Shown: positions 47,946-59,110 of the stretch, one piece after another
Position numbering within the stretch: the first letter of the stretch is position 1
Layout of the letters: each line of letters opens with the position of its first letter
NCBI GenBank assembly: GCA_036365145.1
Contig: JAEOAD010000013.1
Location: forward strand, 43,589,001-43,653,000
DNA from: Orientallactaga sibirica
Taxonomy: Eukaryota; Chordata; Mammalia; Rodentia; Dipodidae
Reading direction: 5' to 3'
Length of the DNA: 64,000 bases
Program-made: the position numbers and the translations under genes
Notes under the pieces: generated by a model
The model's database searches: none
Told to the model about the DNA's origin: nothing
What the model saw: only the letters and a program-made list of their open reading frames with translations

Positions 47946-48082
47946 CTTCCTTCCTTCCTTCCTTCCTTCCTTCCTTCCTTCCTTCCTTCCTTCCTTCCTT
48001 CCTTCCTTCCTTCCTTCCTTCCTTCCTTCCTTCCTTCCTCCCTCCCTCCTTCCTTTCTTTCTCTTTCTCTCTCTCTCTTTCT
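47946..48082. repeat. (TTCC)n microsatellite
   Basis: About 23 uninterrupted TTCC units (47946-48038), then CTCC, TTTC and TC variants. Full purine/pyrimidine strand asymmetry. It acts as the grown tail of the adjoining Dip-like SINE. Confidence 0.95.
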
Positions 48083-48432
48083 AAAATATATTTTATTTAT
48101 TTATTTACTTGGGGGAGAGAGAGAGAGAATGGGTGCACCAGAACCTCCAGCCATTGCAAACAGACTCCAGCTTCATGCGCCTCCTTGTGCATCTGGCTTA
48201 TGTGGGTCCTGGGGAATCAAACCGGGGTCCTTTGGCTTTGCAGGCAAATGCCTTAACTGCTAAGCCATCTTATTCAGCCCTCTTTTTTTTTTCTTTTTGA
48301 GGTAGTGACTCAATCTAGCCTAGGCTGACCTAGAATTCACTATGTAGTCTGAGAGTGGACTCAAACTCATGGCAATCCTATCTCTGCCTCCAAAGTGCTG
48401 AGATTAAAGGTGTGCACCACCATACCCAGCTT
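48083..48432 (-). repeat. Dip-like and B1 SINE
   Basis: Dip-like(-) 48083-48280; B1(-) 48285-48432. Confidence 0.9.
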
Positions 48433-48479
48433 CTTCTTCTCCTTCTCTTTCTATTTATTTATTTAGAAGGAGAGAGAAA

Positions 48480-49235
48480 GAATGAAAATGAGACTGTGAG
48501 GACTAGGGCTCATTTGGCCTGGCTGGCCAAATTTAAGGCTTGCAGTATCCACTGTTGAGTATCACCACTGATTTTTCTCTCTCCCACTGAACTGCATGCA
48601 GTGTAGCTTTTTCCAGCTTTCTGTCAGCTGGTCCACATGGAGGAGGTTTTCAGCTCAGCTCCATCAGGATTTCTTGGTGACCTTGCAGCCCAAGTATGTG
48701 CAGTCTTCAGCAGTAGGGTCTTACCATCTATTCCTGGTGGAAAACAAAGGGCCTTGGCAATGGCCAATTGTGTTTTGGGGGCATCAGGGACCTCTCCCTG
48801 GCCAACAACTCACTGGAAGGTATCCTATCCCCGGCACTGAAAATTTTCTAGTAACAATCTATGGCTTGTGGGTGTTCAATTGTCCAAAAAAGTAGGTTTC
48901 CATATGACTTATTTATATCCTCTTAGATTTTGATTAGCCCTCCCTCCACCTTTTCTTTACTCAGTCTCTTCCCCTGACCTCACTTAGCTCTTTCTACCCT
49001 TATTAATCCATTCTTCTACTTACATATATACAATACCATCCTGTTACATCTCTCCTCCCTTCTTTCTATTCCCTTTACATCCTCTTTCTAGCTTCTATTC
49101 ACATAGAAGTCCAATCATTTGTAGCTAGGATCCACATATGAGAGAGAACATGTGACATTTGGCTTTCTGGGCCTGGGTTACCTCACTAAGTATAATCCTT
49201 TCCAGATCCATTCATTTTCCTGCAAATCTCATAAT
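48480..49235 (-). mobile_element. L1 3' region
   Basis: Same family text as 42500-44000: GGTCTTACCATCTATTCCTG, GGCCAACAACTCACTGGAAG, ATATGAGAGAGAACATGTGA, CCTGGGTTACCTCACTAAG. The 3' terminus is missing. Confidence 0.7.
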
Positions 49236-49236
49236 T

Positions 49237-49510
49237 TCAAAGTAGGATCTCATTCTATCCTGGAATTCACTATGCAGTCTCAGGCTGGCCTCGAACTCAC
49301 GGTGATCCTTTTACCTCTGCCTCTTGAGTACTGGGATTAAAGGGATTACATCTGGCTTTTTTTTTTTTTTTTTTTTTGAGGTAGGGTCTCACCCTAGCTC
49401 AGGCTGACCTGAAATTCACTATGTAGTCTCAGGGTGGCCTTGAACTCACGGCAATTCTACCTCTGCCTCCCAAGTGCTGGGATTAAAGGTGTGCACCACC
49501 ACGCCCGTCA
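49237..49510 (-). repeat. Two B1 SINEs
   Basis: B1(-) 49237-49355, short and diverged; B1(-) 49357-49510. Confidence 0.85.
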
Positions 49511-51607
49511 TACATCTGGCTTATTTTTTAACCGTGTTTTTCTGACCCACAGAGTCATGGCAGACAGGAGAGGAAGCAGAGGGAGAGCATAGGTGATGCT
49601 TAGCAAGAGCTGAGTTATCCTTTCTTGAACTGTTTGCCGATTAACTCACTTCTGAAGCCAGTCAAGAGAGAAACACAGGAATCAGCAGGGCTCAGGAGCT
49701 CTAATTAACTTGTGGTCCAACTGGGTCGGTGGAGTGACCCTTGTAGCTCCCCACTCCACCTCACAGACTTGTGTTCCTCAGCTCACTGGAGCAGAGTTTC
49801 CCAGCACTGGGAGTTGAATTCCAGCCCCCAGCCAAGTGAACTGGTGCTCCTGTGAAGCACAGGCCTGCTTCTCTGGCCCTCTGGCATGTCTGTGGCTGGT
49901 GTTAAGTTGCCCCAAATGTTCAGTCTCCTATTTCACATCCTCAGACAAAGATCCCACAGCCAAGGTGCCCTTTCAGCTTAGCTTTCCCACTGACTGATAA
50001 GCTCCAGAGAGGAGGGAAGTGGGAGGGTGGAGAGGTGGCTCTCTAGCCCCCAACAGACCCCTTTGTCAGTTGGCACAGTGCCCTGCAGTAACCCAGTACT
50101 ATGTTGTTGGGGGTGGGCCTGGGTGGTGGGTATCCATCCATCTGGCCTCAGTTCTTTACTGGCAGATGGAACTCGCCTGTTTCACATATGCTTGGGTTTT
50201 ACCTTAGAGTAGAAATTGGAGGCTGAAAGTTTATGTAAAGAGACAAGGAAACTCTGTTTGAGGTGCAGGTCCGGTAAACACAGGGCCTTGCCTGATCCAG
50301 GCTGTTGCTGCATAATCTGCCCCGATCATGCCAGACTCCCTGTCCAGACCACTAGAGATGTCTCTCATTCTCTGGGCTGGACTGAACCAAGACACACATG
50401 ATGCTGGGACAGGAGGGGAAAGAGGCCAGTGGACAAAATGTTCCTGTGCTTGGATGGGCCAGCCACAATACGGGATGGGTCCTTAGGAACTGATGTGAAA
50501 CCTCTCCCCTTTCTCTTGAGGTTACTGCCCAGCTGAACTGGTTTTAATTTGCCTTTCTGAAGTGACAGGTATGTGTAAAAATAAAGACAAGAGCAATGAG
50601 GAGGTGTGCACAGATCTCTTCCTTGGAAAATGGCCATGTATGTACCCCTGGGCCAGAACAGCAAACTCTTTTAGACCCTGATACCTGGAACCTGGTGATA
50701 GGAGTTATGATGTTATGTGGGCCTAGTTGATACCCCAGTCAGTCTCAGCGTCATTTTCCCCAAGGAGTGTTCCCCATCATGGCTTTCAAAGGTAATATGT
50801 TGGGTGCATGCCAGAGTGACAGAACCCAGGAGCTGAGCCTCTACGTCCAAGTTGGTCTTGAGTATCCAGAGACCATTTTCTAATGCGTATAGAAAGGTAA
50901 CAATTAAATGTTTGTCTTGGAATCTCCATGGCCTCTACATTCTCCCAGGAGCTCTAGCCTAGGGAAGATGATTAAAAATAGATCTGAGTAGTACTTCCTG
51001 CTTGGCAGATGGCTGATAGCAAATGCTAGGTCTTGTGGCTGACCTTTCCTTTCGGAAATCTGCTCTATGTTTCCATGATGCTAATTGAGTCCCTTGCTAG
51101 ACCTAATCAAAGACTCTTTAGCTGACTGAAAAAAAAAAAAAAAAACCAGGGCTTGCTATCCTGGCTGGGCTTAGCTCAAGGAGCAACATAAAAGTGCTGG
51201 AATTTGCATGGAAACACCCACTCCTTGGTCCAACTGGCTGGTCCTTGTTTTAAAACTAACAAGTTCTGCTTTCAGATTTACTGCCCTTCTGTTAAAGATC
51301 CCACCCCCTCTCCACCCCCATCAGTAATGGGAGCTCAGGAATAGGGGAGTGATTAGAATGCCCAGTGTTCAGATGTATATACAATAGACAAAGCTCACAG
51401 AGCCCAGTCTGCAGCTGGCTGCAAGGGAGGGGCTCTGTGTGGAGTTCGGATGCTGCTCAGGCCTCCTCCACTGCTGCCTTTCCTCACCTGTGAGAAGGAG
51501 AAAATGCTGCCCACGTAGCCCCCTGAGTTGTTGGAAGAATGAACAATGTTTAGGACAATATCCTGAGGCCATAAAACTTGGGGGAATATAGGGTGTCTCA
51601 TTTTGGG
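49511..51607. other. SINE-free island
   Basis: 2.1 kb of unique sequence with only a poly-A at 51129-51146. Short open frames show no known domain and no YPEL2 exon. Confidence 0.6.
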
Positions 51608-52358
51608 GCATGGCAATCCATACCTTTACCTTTAACACTTAGGTGGCTGAGGCAGGAAGGTCACTACTTCATGGCCCACATAAGCTAATTATTAATACAA
51701 ATAGCAAGACCCTATCTCAAAAAAGTTTTTAAGGCCCAGGCTGACCTGGAATTAACTATGTTGTCTCAGGTTGTCTCAGGGTGGCCTTGAACTCACGGCG
51801 ATCCTCCTACCTCTGCCTCCCGAGTGCTGGGATTAAAGGTGTGTGCCACCACAGTTGGCAAAATTTTTAAAAAAATATTTTTAATTATTAGAAAGAGGGT
51901 GAGAGAGGTGGGTGTACATGGATATCCCAGGGCCTTTTGCCACTGCAGATAAACTCCAGATGTGTGGGCCACTTTGTATCTGGCTTTACATAAGTACTGA
52001 GCAATTGAATCCTGGTCAGTGGGCTTTGTAAGCAAGTGCCTTTAATCAATGATCCATCTCCTTAGCCCCTTATTTTTCTTAAAAAAAATTTATGTCTTGG
52101 GCTGGAGAGATGGCTTAACGGTTTAAGGTGCTTGCCTGCAAAGCCTAAGAACTCAGGTTCAATTCTCCATGTCTCAGGTAAACCAGATGCATATGGTGGT
52201 GCCTGCATCTGGAGTTTGTTTGCAGTGGCTAGAGGCCCTGGCATGCTCATTCTTTCTCTCTCAAAAATAAATTTAAAAAATTTTAAATTACATCTTGAAC
52301 ATCTGTTTGAGCCATGGTTTTTGTTTTTTCGAGGTAGGTTATCACTCTAGCCCAGGAT
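51608..52358. repeat. SINE block
   Basis: Old B1(+) 51608-51726; B1(-) 51732-51862; Dip-like(-) 51868-52067; Dip-like(+) 52098-52290; B1(-) start only 52318-52358, cut off before a T tract. Confidence 0.85.
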
Positions 52359-52790
52359 GTTTTTTTTTTTTTTTTTTTCCCAATCTTATTCTCCCCTAAG
52401 GACGAGATGGCAATCCAGATAGGCAGCTTGTAGTTGTCTCATTCAATGTGGCTGTGGTAGGTTGCCTCTCAGCCTCTTCAATTTTACTTCCTCTCCAAAG
52501 TCCTTTGCTGTGAGCAGACCCCACACAGAGCTTTCATCTTTTCCAATCCCAGCTATCTTCTAACCTCCTTTAACAGTCACAGTTTATTACAGGGCATTAC
52601 ATTGTTTTATTCCTTATTTTAGTCCTGTGTCCTGCTTGGCCAGATTCCATGTCTTCCATGGTACCCAGGTTTTAGGACGGCTTCTCATTAAATACCTGCT
52701 ACTTTGTCACCTTGGTGGGACAGTATGTTGTTCTATCACCATACCCAAGAGTCTGAGCCACTCTCACTAGCCCTATGGATTTTTTTCTCC
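52359..52790 (-). other. Possible retrocopied 3' end or unclassified old repeat
   Basis: A 19-base T tract (52360-52378) followed by about 410 bases of unique sequence looks like a poly-A end read in antisense. No coding similarity recognised. Confidence 0.3.
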
Positions 52791-52792
52791 AG

Positions 52793-52972
52793 TTTTTTTT
52801 TTTTTTTTTTTTTTTTTGAGGTAGGGTCTCACACTAGCCCAGGCTGACCTGGAATTCACTAGGTAGCCTCAGGTTGGTCCCGAACTCATAGCAGTCCTCT
52901 TACCTCATAGCAATCCACTAGCCTCTGCCTTCCAAGTGCTGGGATTAAAGGCATGAGCCACCATGCACGGCT
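52793..52972 (-). repeat. B1 SINE
   Basis: Antisense, with a duplicated internal piece (CTCATAGCAGTCCTCTTACC, CTCATAGCAATCCACTAGCC). Confidence 0.85.
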
Positions 52973-52979
52973 CTCCCCA

Positions 52980-54214
52980 GTTCTTTAACAGACTACTTGA
53001 GGTTTATTTGAGCAGGAAATGATTTTCCATCGCCTGATATTTCAGTGAGCATGGTATTTTCATGTGGGCCCAGAATATGTGGCAAGGGTTTAAGTTTCTC
53101 CAGCTTGTGGATGAGAATCTTCAGGGAGGGATCATCAGATAAGATAGGTCAGCCAATGAGCAGCAGAGACTTGTGTTTTGCACACGTAAACAGGAAATTT
53201 AGAAACATGGGTGAAGAAGCCTAACCCCGAGTCAGAAATGTCATTTAGTGAACTAAGCGGCTGTTCTCTTGAGAATATGGACTCAGAGAATGTTCACCCT
53301 ATTAAGAGACGTTGTTCAGCCCCTCCTATCACAGACGACGCAACCCCAGTTCAGAGCATCACGGACATCATCCGAGGCAGATTATCCAGCTTTGCCTGGC
53401 AGGGGTGGGAGTGGACTGGCTGGTTATTCTGACCAGTTATGGTTCCATTTCTGGGGATCCAGGAATCACCAGTGAACTGTAGCATCTGGCCATTGGCAAG
53501 CACCTTACGTTCAGATCTTTCTCCTGTCCATACGGTCCTTTCTCTCCTAAGACATCTCTTTGCCTTTGACAGCTGTGGTCTGAATCACAGTGCTTACTGT
53601 GATGAAGGCCCTACTTCCTTTTTTCCCAACTTTTTTTTTTTTTTTTTTTTTTTGAGATGGTCTCACTATATAGCCCAGGGTGGTCTCAGTCTCACTCTAG
53701 CCGAGGCTGACCTGGAATAAACTATGTGGCCTCGAACTCACTGCAATCTTTGTATCTCTGCCTCCCAAGTGCTGGGATTAAAGGCGTGCGCCACCATGCG
53801 CAGCTTTTTTTTTTCTTTCTTTTTTTCTTTACTTTTTAATATTTATTTATTTATTTATTTTGTTTTTTTGAGGTAGGGTCTCACTCTAGCTCAGGATGAC
53901 CTGGAATTCACTATGTAGTCTCAGGGTGGCCTTGAACTCACGGCAGTCCTCCTACTTTTGCCTCCCAAGTGCTGGGATTAAAGGCATGTGCCACCACTCC
54001 CGGCTTTCTTTTTTCTTTACTTTTAAGGTTTATTAGAGTGAGCTTGCCAGGGCCTCCAGCCAATGAACTCCAGGTGCTTGTACCACCATATGCATCTCAC
54101 TTATGTGAGTTCTGGGGAATCAAACCTGGGTCCTTAGTCTTTGTAGGCAAACACCTTAATTGCTAAGCCATCTCCAGTCCTTGATGAAGGCCCTACTTCC
54201 TCTTTTTCCCAACT

Positions 54215-54247
<33 letters not shown>

Positions 54248-55405
54248 ATGGTCTCACTATATAGCCCAGGGTGGTCTCAGTCTCACTCTAGCCGAGGCTG
54301 ACCTGGAATAAACTATGTGGCCTCAACTCACTGCAATCTTTGTATCTCTGCCTCCCAAGTGCTGGGATTAGTTCTTTAACAGACTACTTGAGGTTTATTT
54401 GAGCAGGAAATGATTTTCCATCGCCTGATATTTCAGTGAGCATGGTATTTTTTGGGCCCAGAATATTGGCAAGGGTTTTTTCCAGCTTGTGGATGAGAAT
54501 TTCAGGGAGGGATCATCAGATAAGATTTCAGCCAATGAGCAGCAGAGACTTTTATTTTTTTTTTTTTGAAACATGGGGGAAGAACTCTGAGCTCAGGATT
54601 TAGTGAACTAGGCGGCTGTTCTCTTGAGAATATGGACTCAGAGAATGTTCATCTCAGGGTGTTCAGCCTTGAACTCACCCCAGTTCAGAGCAGTCCATCA
54701 TAGGCAGATTATCCAGCTTTCCCTGGCAGGGGTGAGTGGATTGGCTGGTTATTCTGACCAGTTATGGTTCCATTTCTGGGGATCCAGGAATCACCAGTGA
54801 ACTGTAGCATCTTTTTTCAGATCTTTCTCCTGTCCAAGGTTTATTAAGACATCTCTTTGCCTTTGACAGGGCCTGCCAGCCACTTCCTTTTTCCCAAACT
54901 TTTTTTTTTTTTTTTTTTTTTTTTAGATGGTCTCACCATATGCCAGGGTGGTCTCAGTCTCACTTATGTGAGGCTGACCTGGAATCAAACCTGTGGCCTC
55001 GAACTCACTGCAATCTTTGTATCTCTGCCTCCCAAGTGCTAGGCAAACACCGCCACCATGCTAAGCCATTTTTTTTCTTTTTCTTTACTTTGGTTTATTT
55101 TTTTTTTTTTTTTTGAGGTAGGGTCTCACTCTAGCTCAGGATGACCTGGAATTCACTATTTAGTCTCAGGGTGGCCTTGAACTCACAGCAGTCCTCCTAC
55201 TTTTGCCTCCCAAGTGCTGGGATTAAAGGCATGTGCCACCATGCCCAGCCTTTCTTTTTCTTTCTTTTAAGGTTTTAGTTAGAACATCCACAAATCCAGC
55301 CAATGATTTCCAGGTGCTTGTACCACCATATGCATTCACTTGTGAGTTTTGGTTTCAAACCTTTTTAGTCTTTGTAGGCAAACACCTTAATTGCTAAGCC
55401 ATCTC
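52980..55405. repeat. Scrambled local multiplication of a 1.2-kb segment
   Basis: Segment A is 52980-54180: unique DNA, two B1 and one Dip-like element. Bases 54182-54369 repeat 53600-53779. Then 54371-55405 repeats all of segment A in shortened form (about 1035 against 1200 bases). In the last copy, blocks of unique sequence are replaced by short pieces of B1 and Dip-like text instead of scattered point changes; for example, the SINE phrases CTCAGGGTG and CCTTGAACTCA appear inside the open segment's copy. SINE members: B1(-) 53631-53806, B1(-) 53858-54005, Dip(-) 54018-54180, B1(-) 54220-54370, B1(-) 54900-55075 (hybrid), B1(-) 55105-55248, Dip(-) 55258-55405 (mosaic). Confidence 0.85.
53190..53432 (+). 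other. Unidentified open segment with coding-like composition
   Basis: The frame is open from after a TAA at 53187 to a TGA at 53430-53432 (80 codons), with an internal ATG at 53238. It contains the low-complexity-free string KKPNPESEMSFSELSGCSLE and, further on, KRRCSAPPITDD and ITDIIRGRLSSF. Ser/Glu-rich acidic stretches next to a basic KRRC motif look like a disordered regulatory protein, and CpGs are commoner than in flanking intron. I do not recognise the family. It could be a retrocopy fragment, a cryptic or alternative exon, or chance. A damaged second copy lies near 54574-54760, where the frame is destroyed. Confidence 0.35.
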
Positions 55406-55407
55406 AG

Positions 55408-55752
55408 TCTGACCTGGTAGGGTCTCACCTAGCCCAGGCTGGAATTCACTCTTTAGTCTCAGGGTGGCCTTGAACTCACAGCAGTCCTCCTACTTCTGCC
55501 TCCCAAGTGCTGGGATTAAAGACGTGTGCCACCACGCCTGACATCAGGTTTTTTAAAAAATAATTTTATTTTTATTTATTTATTAGAGAAAGAGAGAGAA
55601 TGGGCATGCCAGGGCCTTCAGCCACTGCAAGTGAACTCCAGACACATGTACCACCTTGTGCAGCAGGCTTTATATGGGTACTGGGGAATCAAACCTGGGT
55701 CCTTAGGCTTCACAGGCAAGCATGTTAATTGTTAAGTCATCTCTCCAGTCCT
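55408..55752 (-). repeat. B1 and Dip-like SINE
   Basis: B1(-) 55408-55545; Dip-like(-) 55548-55752. These look clean again after the scrambled segment. Confidence 0.85.
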
Positions 55753-55767
55753 TTTTTTTTTTTTTTA

Positions 55768-56390
55768 AATAATATATCTTCCTTCAGAACTGCATTATCC
55801 ACCTCTCCTAAATCTTGTCCTCAGGGTTTGTGATACAGAGGCTGAAGGTGGAAATGTGCTTAGAGCTGGACAGCTACCACAGCAGGAGGGAGCACATTCA
55901 TCAGCCTCTTTTGGTTTGTGAACCAACCTGAAGCCCAATGAATTGTCATAAGGTCTTGTGCATGGAGTAGTGTTCCCAGGAGAAGCAAGTGTTGAGCATC
56001 TAGGGATGAGAAGTGAGGCATAAAGGCACAGAAAGATGGTGCTGCATATGGAAAATTGAAAGTGAGTAGTTGAAGGAAAGCGCAGATTGTCATTTCATTT
56101 CACAGATGAAGAACTTGACCAGAGAGACGGGAGTGGAACTAAGCATATGACTAAGTGTCAGAACCAGGAGTTAGAGCTAGATTACCCAATCACATTACAG
56201 GCTAGCAATATATTCTGAGCAGTGTGTCCCTAAGAGGTTTTATGATTGTTTATGCATTATAGAGTACTTACATAAACCTAGATGGCTGTTCTGTCACTAG
56301 GCCCACAAACTCTTAAGGGACCACCCTGTACATAACCCCCCTCCCCCGACAACAGGCAATTTTGTTCTCATTAAGTAGAAAGAAGTAGCT
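55768..56390. other. Unique intron sequence
   Basis: TTCATTTCACAGATGAAGAA at about 56095 is faintly MIR-like. No exon recognised. Confidence 0.5.
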
Positions 56391-56391
56391 G

Positions 56392-56651
56392 GTCAGGGTG
56401 GTGTATGTCTATAATTACTGTATCAAGGCCAGCTTGGTCTCCATAATGAGTTGAAGAACAGCTTTGAGTTACAGAGAGACCCTGTCTCAATAAACCAACC
56501 AACAAACAAAATCACTTTTGATTAAAAAATATTTTAGGTGATAGAGAAATGGCTTAGCAGTTAAGGTACTTGCCTGCGAAGCCTCAGAACATACACACAA
56601 GGGGGCACACACATCTGGAGTTTGTTTGCAGTGGCTGAAAACCCTGGCATG

Positions 56652-56691
<40 letters not shown>

Positions 56692-57820
56692 CTCTTTCCC
56701 TCTCTCTGATTTTTCAAGTTAAGGTCTCACTCTAGCACAGGCTGACCTGGAACTTACTATGTAGTCTCAGGCTGTCCTTGAACTCACAGTGATCCTCCTA
56801 CCTCTGCCTCCTGAGTACTGGGATTAAAGGTGCACCACCATGCCTGGCAAAAAAAAAAAAAAAATTAAATTATTTGAGACAGAAAAAGGCAGACAGAGAG
56901 GGAGAGGAGAGTTGGGTATACCAGGGCCTTTTGCTACTGCAAGTGGTAGTTGCACATGGCACTTTGTGCATCTAGCTTTATGTGGATATTGGGGAATTGA
57001 ACCCAGACTGTCAGGTTGTGCAAGCAAGTGTCTGTAGCTGCTGACCCTTCGTCCCAGCCCTCAAAGTTAATTTGTGTGTATTTATTTATTTATCTTAATT
57101 TTTTTAGAATGGGTATGCCAGGACTTCCAGCCACTGCAAACGAACTCCAGATGCATACTCCATCTTGTGTATCTGTCTTACATGGGTACTGGGGAATCAA
57201 ACCTAGGTCCTTAAGCTTCGCAGGCAAGTGCCTTAACCACTAAGCCATCTCTCCAGCCCTTGTTTTGTTTTTTGAGGGTAGGATATTGCTTTAGTCCAAG
57301 TTGACTTGGAATTCACTGTTTAGTCTCAGGCTGGCCTCAAACTCATAGCTATCCTCCTACTTCTGCCTCCTGAATGCTAGGATTAAAGGTGTGCACCGCT
57401 ACGCCAAGCTAAGTGTGTATTTTATTTTATTTTATTTTATTTATTTGACAGAGGGGAAGAGGGAGAGAATGGGTGTACCAGGGTCTCCAGCTGCTGCAAA
57501 CAAACTCCAGACAAGTGCACTCCGTGTGCATCTGGCTAACGTGGGTCCTGGGGAGTTGAACCTGGGTCCTATGGCTTTGTAGACAAATGTCTTAATTGCT
57601 AAGCCATCTCTCCAGCCCTAAGTGTGTATTTTAAATGTATGTATTATTGATACTTAGCACTGCAAAACTTTTTTTTTTTTTTTGAGGTGGAGACTCACAC
57701 TAGCCCAGGCTGACCTGGAATTCATTGTGGAGTCTCAGGGTGACCTTGAACTCATGGCGATCCTCCTATCTCTGCCTCCTGAGTGCTGGAATTAAAGGTA
57801 TGCGCCACCACACCCGGCTT
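56392..57820. repeat. SINE block
   Basis: Old B1(+) 56392-56505; Dip-like(+) 56535-56656 with an internal deletion and (TC)n to 56705; B1(-) 56708-56849; Dip-like(-) 56865-57060; Dip-like(-) 57085-57260; B1(-) 57263-57412; Dip-like(-) 57418-57620; B1(-) 57670-57820. Confidence 0.85.
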
Positions 57821-57894
57821 GCACAACAAGTTTTGAGTACCCACATTTGATTTGTCATATTGGAATCTAGATATGAATACCTATTTTTATGGGT

Positions 57895-58224
57895 TTTTTT
57901 GTTTGTTTTTTGAGGTAGGGTCTCACTCTAGCCCAAGCTGACCTGGAATTCACTCTGTATTCTCAGGATGGCCTCAAACTCATAGCAATCCTCCTCCTTC
58001 TGCCTCCCCAAGTGCTGAGATTAAATGCCTGCACCACCACTCCTGGCTTGAATACCTATTTTTAAAAAGCAAACTAAGGGGCTGGAGAGATGGTTCAGTG
58101 GTTAAGGCACTTGCCTACAAAGCTTAATGACCTAGATTCAGTTTTCCAGCACCCACGTAAAGCCAGATGTACAAAGTGGCACATGCATCTGGAGTTCATT
58201 TGCAGTAACTATAGATCCTGGTGT
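57895..58224. repeat. B1 and Dip-like SINE
   Basis: B1(-) 57895-58050; Dip-like(+) 58078-58224 without its tail. Confidence 0.85.
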
Positions 58225-58440
58225 GGCCATTACTTCCCTCCCCTTTCTCCCGGCTTTCTCTTTTCTCTCTCTTTCCTTTCCATCTCTTCAGCCCGGGTTC
58301 TTACATGCTTCAGCCCCTGTTCTACAGTGTTCCCTGAGCCTTGGAGGGCATGTTAGAGATATCTTGTTCAGTCCTGAGCACTCAGCAGTCACTTCCATCT
58401 GCAAAAAGGAGATTCTCTGACCCAAAGTAACATTGTTCTT
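58225..58440 (-). mobile_element. L1 3' UTR fragment
   Basis: CCTGAGCCTTGGAGGGCATG and CATCTGCAAAAAGGAGATTC match the L1 text at 18430-18560; it abuts the Dip-like copy. Confidence 0.6.
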
Positions 58441-58675
58441 TGATTATGCCACAGTACCTCACAGGTAGAAACCTCAGTGCAGGAAAGATAAAGGCTTTAA
58501 CTCTACAACCCAGAGCTTAAAAGCAACAAAGAATCTAAGGGTAGAATATCTTGGCAGTTCAAGGGAGACCCAGCTCAGCTCATTTAAGGAATTTGGAAGA
58601 CTGATGAATTGGCAGTGGAATGAACTTTCTTAGGAAGCACTGAGTCTTCTGTCCCTAAAAGTATTGAGGAGAGGG

Positions 58676-59088
58676 TTGAAGAGATGGCCTTAGTGGTTAA
58701 GGCACTTGCCTGTGAAGCCTAAGGACCCAGGTTTGATTCTTCAGGTCCTACAAAAGCCAGATGTAGCGGGGCGTGGTGGCGCATGCCTTTAATCCCAGCA
58801 CTCGGGAGGCAGAGGTAGGAGGATTGCCATGAGTTCCAAGCCACTCTGAGATACATAGTGAATTCCAGGTCAGCCTGAGCTAGAGTGAGACCATACCTCA
58901 AAAAAACAAACAAAAAAGCCAGATGTACATGATGGCACACGAGTTTTTTTTTTTTTTTTCCAGTGGCTAGAGGCCCTGGCGTGCCCATTCTCTCCTTGCT
59001 TCCTTCCTTTCTGCCTTCCTCCCTCTCTCTCTCATGCTTTCTCTCTCCTTCACACATTGTCTCTGTCTCTAATAAATAAATAAATCTT
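58676..59088 (+). repeat. Dip-like SINE split by a B1
   Basis: Dip-like(+) 58676-58765 resumes at 58914-59088. B1(+) 58766-58913 sits between perfect 14-base duplications AAAAGCCAGATGTA (58752-58765 and 58914-58927). The B1 is close to consensus, so recent. Confidence 0.92.
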
Positions 59089-59110
59089 TAATTTAAAAAA
59101 GTATTGAGGG

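Noticed and set aside
47886..48263. Long open frames rich in FLPS repeats
   Set aside because: They are translations of the (TTCC)n microsatellite and the adjoining SINE.
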